The notes beneath the pieces are model-generated. The model ran no database searches and was not told where the DNA came from. It saw only the letters and a list, made by a program, of their open reading frames with translations. The translations under genes were made by a program, and so were the position numbers. From UBA10427 sp003500135 (GTDB lineage Bacteria > Bacteroidota > Bacteroidia > Cytophagales > Cyclobacteriaceae), in NCBI GenBank assembly GCA_963966275.1, contig CAWZYQ010000001.1, forward strand, positions 16,298-80,297: a DNA stretch of 64,000 nt, written 5' to 3'. Each line of letters opens with the position of its first letter. Position 1 is the stretch's first letter. Below are positions 34,606 through 44,011 of this stretch, piece after piece.

Positions 34606-36768
34606 ATGAAGAGGATTTTGTATATGGTATTGTTCATGGCAATGAACACACCACAGCTATGGGCCCAAAGTGAATTTGAAGGTAGAAAGTTTGAGCAAAT
34701 GGGCACGATGTTGCCCACTCCTAATTCATATAGGACAGCATCGGGTTCCCCGGGCCCGGAATACTGGCAACAAAAAGCCGACTATCAGATTGAGGCCACT
34801 CTCGATGAAGAAGCCTTAACCATATCTGGCGAGGAAACAATTACCTATCATAACAATTCTCCGGAAACTCTTCGGTATTTATGGTTGCAGTTGGAACAAA
34901 ACATGCGGCGCAATGACTCTGACACTTACTCTACAGCGCCTACCAGTATTGATGAAAACATGAGTAAAAGGCAAATCAAGACAATTGTCGGACGTGATGA
35001 TGACCTGGGTTATAATATTGAAGCGGTAACGGATATTGAAGGTCAAAAGCTACCCTATACGATCAATAAAACAATGATGCGGATAGACCTTCCAGAACCT
35101 CTTACTTCGGGGGATAAAATATCATTTAAAGTGAAGTGGCATCAAAATATCAATGATTACACTTATGACCGCGCCCGGGCGGGATATGAATATTTTGAAA
35201 AGGATGGTAACCACCTTTTCGCCATAGCTATGTGGTTTCCACGAATGGCGGTTTACGATGATAAAGAAGGATGGCAAAACAAACAGTTTTTAGGCCGGGG
35301 AGAATTTGCCTTGCCATTTGGGGATTATGATGTGAAGCTCACTGTTCCTGCCGATCATATCGTAGGCGCTACCGGTGAACTTCAAAATCCAGAAGAAGTA
35401 CTTACAAATAAACAGCTTGAGCTTTTTGAAAAAGCTAAAACAGCCTCTGACCCTGTAATTATCGTGTCGCAGGAAGAAGTGGAACAAAAAGAAAAAACCA
35501 AAGTAAAGGGTAGAAAAACGTGGCGCTACAAAGCTGAAAATGTACGCGATTTTGCTTTTACTACGTCCAGAAAACTGATATGGGATGCTATGGGTGTTGA
35601 TATTGAAGGTAGAACCGTTATGGCCATGTCGTACTACCCAAAAGAAGCCAACCCACTTTATGGTGAGTATTCCACCAAAGTTGTGGCCCATACGCTCAAA
35701 GTATATTCAAAATATACCATACCTTACCCTTACCCAGTGGCCATTTCAGTGGAGGCCAATAAAGGAATGGAATATCCAATGATCAGCTTTAATTACGGGC
35801 GACCGGATGAAGATGGCGCTTACCCCGATCGGTTAAAGCATGGTATGATCAGTGTGATCATACACGAGGTAGGGCATAATTTCTTCCCTATGATCATCAA
35901 TTCTGATGAACGTCAATGGACATGGATGGATGAAGGTTTAAATACATTTGTACAATATCTTGCCCAGAAGGAGTGGGATCCGGATTTTCCTTCACGCAGA
36001 GGCCCGGCAGAGAAAATAGCGCCGTATATGAAGGGAAGCAAAGACACTATGGTACCCATCATGACCAATTCCGAGCAAATCAAACAGTTTGGCAATAATG
36101 CTTATGGAAAACCCGCCACAGCGCTTAACATATTGCGGGAGACCATAATGGGCCCTGAGTTGTTTGATTATGCTTTTAAGGAATATTGCAGGAAATGGGC
36201 ATTTCGCCACCCCTCACCTGCCGATTTTTTCAGGACTATGGAAGAAGCCAGCGCCGTTGACCTCGATTGGTTTTGGAAAGGCTGGTTTTATACCACAGAT
36301 AACGTCGATATCGATCTGGCTAATGTGAAGTGGTACAAATATGACGCTGAAATTGATATTGAAAAGCAGGAAAATCGGAAAAATAAAAAAAACAGGAACG
36401 GCGATAAGCCAAATCCTTTTGAAGACTATGAATACATCAATATACCGATAGGTGAAGGCGGTGAATTGTTTGATGGTGAAAAGAATTATTACGAAATGAC
36501 GTTTAAAAACAAAGGTGGTTTGGTTATGCCTGTTATTTTGAAACTCAACTACAAAGATGGAAGCACTGAAATCAAAAGAATACCTGCGGAAATATGGCGT
36601 AAAAATGAACAGGAAGTGACCAAGGTATTTACACTTAACAAGGAATTGAGTTCGGTTGAGTTAGATCCTTTCAAAGAAACAGCTGACGTTAACACCAGCA
36701 ACAACACCTTTCCAAGGCAGGAAGAAACCAACAAGTTTGATGATTTTGTGAACAAAAGCGCGGACTGA
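34606..36768 (+). CDS. M1-family zinc metallopeptidase, exported
   Basis: 720 residues with a signal peptide ending LWAQ. The zinc site is HEVGH (His420, Glu421, His424) plus Glu443 in WMDEGLN, an exact HExxH-x18-E fit to M1 aminopeptidases (gluzincin). The N-terminal ~320 residues are beta-sandwich; the C-terminal part is less conserved. Probable periplasmic or surface aminopeptidase. Forms a unit with the upstream HupE/UreJ-like permease; a large palindromic terminator follows. Confidence 0.92.
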   Translation: MKRILYMVLFMAMNTPQLWAQSEFEGRKFEQMGTMLPTPNSYRTASGSPGPEYWQQKADYQIEATLDEEALTISGEETITYHNNSPETLRYLWLQLEQNMRRNDSDTYSTAPTSIDENMSKRQIKTIVGRDDDLGYNIEAVTDIEGQKLPYTINKTMMRIDLPEPLTSGDKISFKVKWHQNINDYTYDRARAGYEYFEKDGNHLFAIAMWFPRMAVYDDKEGWQNKQFLGRGEFALPFGDYDVKLTVPADHIVGATGELQNPEEVLTNKQLELFEKAKTASDPVIIVSQEEVEQKEKTKVKGRKTWRYKAENVRDFAFTTSRKLIWDAMGVDIEGRTVMAMSYYPKEANPLYGEYSTKVVAHTLKVYSKYTIPYPYPVAISVEANKGMEYPMISFNYGRPDEDGAYPDRLKHGMISVIIHEVGHNFFPMIINSDERQWTWMDEGLNTFVQYLAQKEWDPDFPSRRGPAEKIAPYMKGSKDTMVPIMTNSEQIKQFGNNAYGKPATALNILRETIMGPELFDYAFKEYCRKWAFRHPSPADFFRTMEEASAVDLDWFWKGWFYTTDNVDIDLANVKWYKYDAEIDIEKQENRKNKKNRNGDKPNPFEDYEYINIPIGEGGELFDGEKNYYEMTFKNKGGLVMPVILKLNYKDGSTEIKRIPAEIWRKNEQEVTKVFTLNKELSSVELDPFKETADVNTSNNTFPRQEETNKFDDFVNKSAD

Positions 36769-36780
36769 TAAATCGTCAGA

Positions 36781-36820
36781 TACTAAAAAAGCCGGTAGAT
36801 ATCTACCGGCTTCTTTAGTA
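36781..36820. terminator. 40-bp near-perfect palindrome, bidirectional terminator
   Basis: An inverted repeat centred at 36800/36801 (core AGCCGGTAGAT/ATCTACCGGCT) extends with TACTAAA and TTTAGTA arms and has a single mismatched pair. It separates two convergent genes, the M1 peptidase and the lipocalin-like lipoprotein, and serves both directions. Confidence 0.85.
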
Positions 36821-36843
36821 CTATCAATGGTATTTACTTCTTA

Positions 36844-37242
36844 CTATTTTTCCAACGTAAGGAATATATCTTCCAATAAGTTAAGTTCGATTTTCTTTTT
36901 AGAAAACTCGGCAATATGGTAGTCCAGGCCTCCTTTACCGGGCTCTTCCTGAAAACTCAGCGTGTTTTCCGTAATATCATAGTGTATTTCATTTATCAAT
37001 GTATCTGCGCTGAAAACGCAGCCTTCAAAACCAAAGGCCGTAATTTCCACGATACCATTTTTTTTGAACCTCATCTTTCCATTCATTACTCTTTGTTCCG
37101 GTTCAAATGATTCAAAATCATTTCCCCTGGCTTCCCAGGTCACATCCCATTTGCCTATAATTTGTTGTGATTTATCCTTACTACAACTGTTCAGCCACAA
37201 TAAAGAAATCAAAAACATTAAACCTAAAGCGCTATTTTTCAT
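36844..37242 (-). CDS. lipocalin-like lipoprotein
   Basis: 132 residues: lipobox LNSC with Cys20, then a small beta-barrel starting IIGKWDVTWEA and MNGKMRFKKNGIVEI, the usual opening of lipocalin-like domains in Bacteroidota. Function unknown; such proteins usually sit in the periplasmic face of a membrane and bind small hydrophobic ligands. A good promoter match ends 7 bases before its ATG. Confidence 0.78.
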   Translation of the reverse strand: MKNSALGLMFLISLLWLNSCSKDKSQQIIGKWDVTWEARGNDFESFEPEQRVMNGKMRFKKNGIVEITAFGFEGCVFSADTLINEIHYDITENTLSFQEEPGKGGLDYHIAEFSKKKIELNLLEDIFLTLEK

Positions 37243-37249
37243 TGTTCCC

Positions 37250-37278
37250 CAAATTTATGTGGCCAATTTACAACCAAA
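37250..37278 (-). promoter_or_regulatory. probable promoter for lipocalin-like lipoprotein
   Basis: On the minus strand TTTG (37275-37278), 17 bases, TAAATTTG (37250-37257) fits the Bacteroidota -33/-7 consensus. The -7 box ends only 7 bases before the ATG, implying a nearly leaderless mRNA or an alternative start at Met9. Confidence 0.45.
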
Positions 37279-37279
37279 T

Positions 37280-38344
37280 TTAGTTTGACACAATACTACG
37301 TTCCACCCCTTCCACTTCCATGATCAAATCCGAGCCATATACTGTAGAAGGTGTTTGAAACCCAGCCTTCCATTGACCCAGTAAAATTTTTTCCGCAACT
37401 AAAACAGTTGTTATTGCCGATAAATAATATGATTCGGGAGTGATCAGATTTGCCTCAAAAAATTTTCCATCTTTATTTCTGACCTCGGCCCATAAATGCG
37501 ATTTCTCTGTTTTTCTGGTCAGCTGATCGGGACCTTCCACATTTTTATCAATATATCGTTTTAAGAAGGACTTAATTAGAGATTTCCTGAATAGCCACTT
37601 CAATTTATTGATCAGTTTCAACATAGACATTCTCCGGGGAGGCATGCCAGTATAAACAACTATGTTCGGAATTCCTGTTGAAAACCAGGCCGTAGATATA
37701 TCTCCCCAGGGTATGCTGGCAAAATTACGGGCCTTCCCCTGAATATATTTGACTCTGGAATATTGCGCATTTTCTACCTCTTTAAGGATACCATCTTGCC
37801 GGATCATTCCACCTGAATCGAGATTTTCAACCATTGTAGAAGCAGTACCTCTCGACATTTGACCCACACCAATAAATCCCATTTCCAAATGGGTAGCATC
37901 TTCCATATGGCTTTTAGCATAACTGGCCAGGCAATCACTGGGCACAACATCGAAACCGGTTCCCGGCAATAACATGATGTTCGCTTTTCTCGCAGCCTCA
38001 TCTTGCTTCCTTATCCACTCAAAGACCTGCCATTCACCTGTTATGTCAAGATAATGTGTTTGTGTAGCCAGGCAAGCTGAGATGATTTTTTCAGCTGTAT
38101 AGACGAAAGGGCCGGCACAATTAATGATCATTAAAGCATCTGTCAATACTTTTTTGAGCTCCTGATGCTGTTCGATACTGAAGACAGCATACTCCAGATC
38201 GTACTTTTTAGCCAGTTCACCAGTCTTTTTCGGGTTTCGACCTGCTATGGTCGGCCTGTATCCCTTTCTGATGGCCTCTTCAAGTATTAGCTTACCTGTA
38301 TAACCGTATGCGCCATAAATAACAATTTTATGAGATGAATTCAT
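37280..38344 (-). CDS. saccharopine-dehydrogenase-like oxidoreductase
   Basis: 354 residues. N-terminal Rossmann fold: VIYGAYGYTGKLI (GxxGxxG type) with YRPTIAGRNPKK; then LPGTGFDVVPSDCLA, as in the 'trans-acting enoyl reductase/saccharopine dehydrogenase-like' family (relatives of Mycobacterium Rv2449c and of human SCCPDH). Substrate unknown; lipid or polyketide reductions are known for some relatives. Its start overlaps the NUDIX stop by 17 bases, so the pair is an operon. Confidence 0.85.
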   Translation of the reverse strand: MNSSHKIVIYGAYGYTGKLILEEAIRKGYRPTIAGRNPKKTGELAKKYDLEYAVFSIEQHQELKKVLTDALMIINCAGPFVYTAEKIISACLATQTHYLDITGEWQVFEWIRKQDEAARKANIMLLPGTGFDVVPSDCLASYAKSHMEDATHLEMGFIGVGQMSRGTASTMVENLDSGGMIRQDGILKEVENAQYSRVKYIQGKARNFASIPWGDISTAWFSTGIPNIVVYTGMPPRRMSMLKLINKLKWLFRKSLIKSFLKRYIDKNVEGPDQLTRKTEKSHLWAEVRNKDGKFFEANLITPESYYLSAITTVLVAEKILLGQWKAGFQTPSTVYGSDLIMEVEGVERSIVSN

Positions 38345-38882
38345 GTTGTTCTGTTTTTTGTATCATGCGCATCAATGATTTATTTCCTTCAGCCAGCTTT
38401 TTTGCTTCGCTTAAATTTACCCATTTCACCTCATTCGATTCATGATTTGTTATTGGGGTTTGGTTGAAATCTGCCAAAAACCAATAACGGATATCGTAGT
38501 GATCATGCTCGGGCACATTATTTTTGGCAGGGATGGTATGTATATCGATATCAAATAGGGTGGGATGGGCTAAATGCAGATTAATCAGGCCGGTTTCTTC
38601 CATTGCTTCTTTCCTGGCTACGTGTTCTATATCCTTGTTGCCATCAGCATGTCCACCCGGTTGCAACCATTTATTCAATTTTTTGTGATGAAGTAAAACT
38701 ATATGCTCCCGGTCAAAATCTGTGATCCAGGCTGAGCCGGTAATATGTCTGGATAGGTTAATCCTAGAAAAACATTTTTCTTCTTCGAGTAGCTGAAGAA
38801 AAAGATTTTTAAATGATGACTCTTCAGTGTAATTACTTTTATGCTGTTTAATCTGATCTATAAGAAAACTGCGGTCGCTCAT
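38328..38882 (-). CDS. NUDIX hydrolase
   Basis: 184 residues. The Nudix box is GHADGNK...RKEAMEETGL: the metal-binding Glu pair is intact (KEAMEE), while the first Glu of the classic box is Lys and the Arg is Lys, so the motif is slightly degenerate. Upstream block HHKKLNKWLQPGGH is typical. Cleaves a nucleoside-diphosphate-linked substrate; which one is unknown. First gene of the pair with the saccharopine-dehydrogenase-like gene. Confidence 0.88.
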   Translation of the reverse strand: MSDRSFLIDQIKQHKSNYTEESSFKNLFLQLLEEEKCFSRINLSRHITGSAWITDFDREHIVLLHHKKLNKWLQPGGHADGNKDIEHVARKEAMEETGLINLHLAHPTLFDIDIHTIPAKNNVPEHDHYDIRYWFLADFNQTPITNHESNEVKWVNLSEAKKLAEGNKSLMRMIQKTEQHEFIS

Positions 38883-38930
38883 GTGCTAAATCTAATACAT
38901 TTGATCCTAAGAGCCCACGTGATAGCGCAT

Positions 38931-38965
38931 AAAAAAAGCTGCCAAATCAACTTGACAGCTTTTTT
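38931..38965 (-). terminator. terminator of the ATP synthase operon
   Basis: AAAAAAGCTGCCAA and TTGACAGCTTTTTT form a stem with one C/A mismatch and a 5-6 base loop, immediately downstream of atpG on the minus strand, with a T run in that direction. Confidence 0.8.
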
Positions 38966-38982
38966 ATAGGTAATATATCGTT

Positions 38983-39876
38983 TTAACCATTTTGCTCGAG
39001 TGCTTCCGCACCACCTACAATTTCCAAAATCTCTTTGGTAATGTAAGCCTGACGAGTCTGGTTGTATACCTTAGTCAATTCTTTTAGAAGTTCTCCTGCA
39101 TTTTCAGTTGCCTTATCCATTGCTGTCATTCGTGCTCCATGCTCACTGGCGTTGGATTCGAGTAAAGCTTTATAAAACTGGATTTTTAAAGACTGCGGGA
39201 TCACTTCGTTGATAATCGTTTCGGCCGACGGCTCGAGAATAAAATCGAGATTGTGCTCATCTTCATTTTCTTCCTCTTCCTCTATTTCCGGTATAGGAAG
39301 AAATTGTTCGGTGCGCTGAATTTGGGTAGCCACGTTTTTGAATTCATTATAAATGAGATCAACCCGGTCAAATTCGTAAGTAATAAACTCATTCATTACA
39401 TATTCCGCTATTTCCCGAACATTATCAAATGACAGATCTGAGAAAATTTCCCAATAGTCATCAATAACCTTGTAATCCCGCTTTTTGAAATATTCGTAAG
39501 ATTTTTTACCCAAAGGCAATATATAAAGGTCCCCTCTATTGAAGTTTTCTTCATACTGCTCTTCGATATGGCTTACCGTCTTTTTGAATATGCTACTGTT
39601 AAATGCCCCGCAAAGACCACGATCGGAACTGATTACAACCAGAAGGACTTTTGCCGGCGGACGCTCCTGTGCATAGTCACTTTGTACCTCTGACTCATTG
39701 CCCGAAGAGATATTCACCAGAATACTCTGTAGCTTCTGAGCAAAAGGTCGCATTTGTATAATTGCATCCTGTGCCTTACGCAGTTTAGATGCCGCCACCA
39801 TTTTCATGGCCTTGGTGATTTGCTGCGTTGACTTTACAGAACTTATTCTATTGCGTACTTCCTTTAAACTTGGCAT
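38983..39876 (-). CDS. atpG: F1 ATP synthase gamma subunit
   Basis: 297 residues. N-terminal VRNRISSVKSTQQITKAMKMVAASKLRKA and C-terminal TEQ/ASEHGARMTAMDKATENA plus the last helix are the rotor shaft of the family. Slightly long because of an acidic insert (PEIEEEEENEDEH) near residue 200, common in Bacteroidota. Last gene of the operon; a terminator follows. Confidence 0.97.
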   Translation of the reverse strand: MPSLKEVRNRISSVKSTQQITKAMKMVAASKLRKAQDAIIQMRPFAQKLQSILVNISSGNESEVQSDYAQERPPAKVLLVVISSDRGLCGAFNSSIFKKTVSHIEEQYEENFNRGDLYILPLGKKSYEYFKKRDYKVIDDYWEIFSDLSFDNVREIAEYVMNEFITYEFDRVDLIYNEFKNVATQIQRTEQFLPIPEIEEEEENEDEHNLDFILEPSAETIINEVIPQSLKIQFYKALLESNASEHGARMTAMDKATENAGELLKELTKVYNQTRQAYITKEILEIVGGAEALEQNG

Positions 39877-39898
39877 TGCTGCTTTTAATAAGCGTTAT

Positions 39899-41479
39899 TT
39901 ATAGTATATAGTTTTTAGCCACATCGCCGGCTACTTTCCTCATTGTCTCCTGGGCTTCATCGGTAAGTTTACCAGCTTGAAGGTCATCAAGGGTAGACTG
40001 GTGATTCAGGCTGAGCTCATTGAGGTATTCCGACTCAAATGCTTTTACTTTATCGATAGGCACTTTATCAATCAGACCTTTGGTAGAAGCAAAAATAATG
40101 GCAACCTGGTTCTCAACCGACATCGGATCGTATTGCTTTTGTTTCAATATTTCCTGATTGCGCTTACCTCTTTCAATAGTAAGTTTTGTAGAGGCATCAA
40201 GGTCTGAGCCGAACTTGGCAAATGCTTCCAATTCGCGGTATTGTGCCTGATCCAGTTTTAATGTACCGGATACTTTTTTCATAGATTTGATCTGCGCTGA
40301 TCCACCAACACGTGATACTGAAATACCAACGTTAATCGCCGGACGAATACCTGAGTTGAAAAGGTTGGTTTCCAGGAATATCTGACCGTCGGTAATCGAA
40401 ATTACGTTGGTTGGGATGTATGCCGCTACATCACCGGCCTGTGTTTCGATAATTGGTAAAGCAGTTAATGAACCTCCACCTTTTACTTTTCCTTCAAGCG
40501 AAGAGGGCAGATCATTCATTTGTTGCGCAATGGCGTCACTTTTATTGATTTTAGCTGCTCTTTCCAATAAACGGGAGTGCAAATAGAATACATCACCCGG
40601 ATATGCCTCACGTCCGGGAGGTCTTCTTAGCAACAATGATACCTCGCGATAGGCTACGGCCTGTTTCGAAAGATCATCATAGATCACTAATGCCGGGCGA
40701 CCGGTATCACGGAAATATTCCCCGATTGCAGCTCCGGCAAACGGTGCATAGAACTGAAGTAGCGCCGGGTCGGAAGCATTGGCGGCAACAATTACCGTGT
40801 AATCGAGCGCTCCTGCTTTTTCCAGGGCAGCAGCGACATGACGTACCGTGGAAGCCTTCTGACCAACGGCAACATATATGCAATATACAGGCTCGCCTTT
40901 TTCGTAGAATTCTTTCTGGTTGATAATGGTATCGATAGCCACCGCACTTTTACCAGTCTGACGATCACCGATAATCAACTCACGCTGACCTCTTCCAATA
41001 GGGATCATTGAGTCAATCGCTTTGATACCTGTTTGAAGCGGTTCTGATACAGGTTCCCGGTAAATTACCCCTGGTGCCTTTCGCTCCAGTGGCATTTCAA
41101 ACAGTTCACCTTCAATGGCACCTTTTCCATCAATAGGTCGTCCGAGGGTATCCACCACACGGCCGGTCATGCCATCGCCAACATTTATCGAGGCGATTCT
41201 ACCGGTTCTTTTTACAGTATCACCCTCTTTAATTGATTCAGATTCGCCAAAAAGTACGGCGCCTACATTATCTTCTTCAAGGTTGAGCACCATAGCTGTG
41301 GTACCATCTTCAAATTCTAAAAGCTCCCCTGACTGGGCGTTGTTCAGTCCGTAAATACGAGCCACACCGTCACCCACCTGGAGCACGGTACCCACTTCTT
41401 CCAGCTCTGCAGCTGATTTGAAGTTGGAGAGTTCTTCTCTCAATATTGCTGATACTTCATCAGGTCTTATACTTGCCAT
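39899..41479 (-). CDS. atpA: F1 ATP synthase alpha subunit
   Basis: 526 residues, full length. Walker A GDRQTGKSAVAIDT (about 169-182), ALVIYDDLSKQAVAYR, and the Arg-finger region SVSRVGGSAQ are intact. Non-catalytic nucleotide-binding subunit that forms the alpha3beta3 ring. The beta and epsilon genes (atpD, atpC) are not in the window, as is usual in this phylum, so F1 is completed from another locus. Confidence 0.98.
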   Translation of the reverse strand: MASIRPDEVSAILREELSNFKSAAELEEVGTVLQVGDGVARIYGLNNAQSGELLEFEDGTTAMVLNLEEDNVGAVLFGESESIKEGDTVKRTGRIASINVGDGMTGRVVDTLGRPIDGKGAIEGELFEMPLERKAPGVIYREPVSEPLQTGIKAIDSMIPIGRGQRELIIGDRQTGKSAVAIDTIINQKEFYEKGEPVYCIYVAVGQKASTVRHVAAALEKAGALDYTVIVAANASDPALLQFYAPFAGAAIGEYFRDTGRPALVIYDDLSKQAVAYREVSLLLRRPPGREAYPGDVFYLHSRLLERAAKINKSDAIAQQMNDLPSSLEGKVKGGGSLTALPIIETQAGDVAAYIPTNVISITDGQIFLETNLFNSGIRPAINVGISVSRVGGSAQIKSMKKVSGTLKLDQAQYRELEAFAKFGSDLDASTKLTIERGKRNQEILKQKQYDPMSVENQVAIIFASTKGLIDKVPIDKVKAFESEYLNELSLNHQSTLDDLQAGKLTDEAQETMRKVAGDVAKNYIL

Positions 41480-41516
41480 TGTATTTCTTTAGCGCTTTAT
41501 TACGTAATATTTTTGC

Positions 41517-42059
41517 TTAATAACTTTCAGTAAATTTTCTTCTCAAGGCGTTTAATTTACCTTTGATCGTATCGTCTATCATACGATCTTCAACCTTGAG
41601 CATAAAACCTCCAATCACATCTTTGTCTACTTTTTCAGTAATCTGAGGGGTTTTATTAGTTGCTTTTTTGATCAGGCTTTCAAATTCCTTTTTCAGGTCA
41701 TCACTTACTGCAATAGCAGTGGTCAATTCGGCAACGGTTATGCCCTTGTTTTCGTTGTACAATTCAACATAGACCCTGGCGATGTCCGGAAGTAGGTTTT
41801 CCCTGTATTTTCTGCATAAGATATCAAAAAACCGAAGCGTTACTTCGTTCACCTTCCCTTTAAAAGTCTTTTGGAGGATATGAAGCTTTTTATTGTGCTT
41901 GATGATCGGACTTTTCAGCATATTGTTAAAGTCTCTGTTTTCACTGCAAACATTATCAAGCAGTGCCATATCATCTTTAAGCTTGTCTTCAAGCTTTTGA
42001 TCCAGTGCCAACTCAAAAATTGACTTTGCGTATCTCGATGCAACCCTGTAGTCTGACAT
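41517..42059 (-). CDS. atpH: F1 ATP synthase delta subunit
   Basis: 180 residues. Starts VASRYAKSIFELA and ends DRMIDDTIKGKLNALRRKF, the standard OSCP/delta pattern. Joins F1 to the b stator. Four bases separate it from atpF. Confidence 0.93.
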   Translation of the reverse strand: MSDYRVASRYAKSIFELALDQKLEDKLKDDMALLDNVCSENRDFNNMLKSPIIKHNKKLHILQKTFKGKVNEVTLRFFDILCRKYRENLLPDIARVYVELYNENKGITVAELTTAIAVSDDLKKEFESLIKKATNKTPQITEKVDKDVIGGFMLKVEDRMIDDTIKGKLNALRRKFTESY

Positions 42060-42063
42060 GGAA

Positions 42064-42558
42064 TTAGTTTAATTTAACTTCCTTTACATATTCGTCGATC
42101 AACGCCTTTTGAGACTTATCGTCTTCCAGGTTTTTGCGAAGGAGCTTTTCACTGATCTGCAAAGAAAGTTCTGCTACCTGGTTTTTGATCTCCGACAATG
42201 CCGCTTTCTTTTCAGTTTCAATGGTTGACCTGGCATCTTCAATCATTTTTTCGGTGATCTTAGATGCTTCATCGCGGGCCTCTTCTTTGATCTGATTGGC
42301 TATGCCAGCCGCATCTTTCAGCATCTGATCGCGCTCTTCTTTTGCTTCTCGAATCAGCTTTTCATTGTTGGCCTGAAGTTTCTCCATTTCCTGACGGGCC
42401 TGCTCAGCAGATTGAAGCGCCTGTTCAATAGAGTTTTCACGGGCTTTCAATGCCGCTAAAATTGGTTTCCAGGCAAATTTACCAAGGATAAATACGACCA
42501 GAACAAAGATGATTACCTGCCAAATTATGAGTCCGGCTTCTGGTATAATCAATTCCAT
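42064..42558 (-). CDS. atpF: F0 ATP synthase b subunit
   Basis: 164 residues: one N-terminal membrane helix (IWQVIIFVLVVFILGKFAWKPI) followed by a long Glu/Lys/Ala-rich coiled coil, the peripheral stalk. Only one b gene is present, so a homodimer is expected. Confidence 0.94.
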   Translation of the reverse strand: MELIIPEAGLIIWQVIIFVLVVFILGKFAWKPILAALKARENSIEQALQSAEQARQEMEKLQANNEKLIREAKEERDQMLKDAAGIANQIKEEARDEASKITEKMIEDARSTIETEKKAALSEIKNQVAELSLQISEKLLRKNLEDDKSQKALIDEYVKEVKLN

Positions 42559-42640
42559 TTGCTATAATATTTTTGTTGTTTACGCGATTAAAAACTCAGG
42601 CAAGACCTAATGTCAATGCCTGAGTATCTCTTTTTGTCCC

Positions 42641-42883
42641 TTATGCCGTGGCAATAAGAAGACAAACCAGCACGCCGAAAAGCGATACACCCTCGATAAG
42701 GGCGGCTGAAATAATCATGGCAGTCTGAACTTTGCCAGATGCTTCTGGTTGTCTTGCAATAGATTCCATTGCAGAACCACCAATTTTACCGATACCCAAA
42801 CCTGCGCCTAATGCTACGATTCCGGCACCGATACCAGCACCCATAAGTCCGAGAGCTGCGTCTAATAACAATTGTGCAAACAT
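42641..42883 (-). CDS. atpE: F0 ATP synthase c subunit
   Basis: 80 residues, two helices joined by the polar loop ARQPEA. The ion-binding carboxylate is Glu64 in ALIEGVSLFG. The Na+-type signature (Gln in helix 1 and Glu-Ser/Thr in helix 2) is absent, so proton coupling is expected. Confidence 0.96.
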   Translation of the reverse strand: MFAQLLLDAALGLMGAGIGAGIVALGAGLGIGKIGGSAMESIARQPEASGKVQTAMIISAALIEGVSLFGVLVCLLIATA

Positions 42884-42919
42884 TTTAAATATAGTTTATA
42901 GAATTTAACAATTGAATTC

Positions 42920-44011
42920 TTAATGATCATGAGCCTCTTCTACCGCACCTCCTATATAAATAGCCGAAAGTAAGGTAAATACATAGGCCTGTATAAATGC
43001 TACCAAAAGCTCCAGAAAAGTCATGGCTGCTGCAAATGGTACACTTACAACACCTATTACTGCACTTTTGAATATAAAAATCAGTCCAATGATGCTTAAT
43101 ATGATAATGTGTCCCGCCGTAATATTCGCAAAAAGACGAACCATAAGGCTGAATGGCTTGGTGAAAATACCAATGAATTCAACGATTGGCATTATTGGAA
43201 TACCAAACTTGAGCCACCATGGCACCCCGGGAGTATTGAAAATATGGTTCCAGTAGTGTTTGTTACCACTAAAATTAGTAATAAGAAAAGTAATAAAGGC
43301 AAAGGTGAAAGTCACTGCAATATTACCCGTAAGGTTTGCGGCTCCCGGAAACAACCCGAGTAAATTGGCAAACCATATAAAGAAGAAAACCGACAGCAAA
43401 TAAGGCATAAACCTTTCGTGTTTTTGCTTGCCAATATTGGGAATGGCAATATCATCGCGAACAAACAGAATAACAGGTTCCAACAGCGATTGTACACCTG
43501 AAGGCGCCGCCACTCCATATTTTTTGTATTTCGATGCCACACTTAAAAACACCCAAAGCACAATAATTGCTGTGATAATGCTGAAAAAAACGTTTTTTGT
43601 AATGGATAGGTCCAGCATCGGCCGGGCATTGGTGGGGTGGCCTGCATCGTCGAAAGTGAGATCACCATCGGCATTGGCCAGATAGATCTTCTCGTGATAT
43701 TTCAAATAAGTATTTTTGCCCGCTTCTACAGGCACTTTGCCGGCATTGTCGTGGTGGAAGGCGCTTGACATGAATACGTCAAATCCCGTACCTTTATTAT
43801 ACAAGATCACCGGTAAAGGAACACTTACAGGATGGTGGTTGATGTCGATCAGGTGCCAGTCATAACTATCTTTGATATGATGCATCACAAATGACGACTC
43901 ACTTCCTTCTTCTGCCGCTTGCACAGGTGTGCCGGCCAATATGGCCAAAAATGCAATTAGCGTTCCAAATTTGAACGCTATTCTGCCAAAACCTAACGAA
44001 ATATTAGTCAT
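42920..44011 (-). CDS. atpB: F0 ATP synthase a subunit
   Basis: 363 residues, longer than the ~270 of E. coli because of a ~130-residue N-terminal extension with a signal-like start and a soluble region (DSYDWHLIDINHHPV) before the usual membrane part. The essential arginine lies in SLMVRLFANITAGH, and AFIQAYVFTLLSAIYIG closes the protein. Its ATG overlaps the end of the preceding small membrane gene. Confidence 0.96.
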   Translation of the reverse strand: MTNISLGFGRIAFKFGTLIAFLAILAGTPVQAAEEGSESSFVMHHIKDSYDWHLIDINHHPVSVPLPVILYNKGTGFDVFMSSAFHHDNAGKVPVEAGKNTYLKYHEKIYLANADGDLTFDDAGHPTNARPMLDLSITKNVFFSIITAIIVLWVFLSVASKYKKYGVAAPSGVQSLLEPVILFVRDDIAIPNIGKQKHERFMPYLLSVFFFIWFANLLGLFPGAANLTGNIAVTFTFAFITFLITNFSGNKHYWNHIFNTPGVPWWLKFGIPIMPIVEFIGIFTKPFSLMVRLFANITAGHIIILSIIGLIFIFKSAVIGVVSVPFAAAMTFLELLVAFIQAYVFTLLSAIYIGGAVEEAHDH

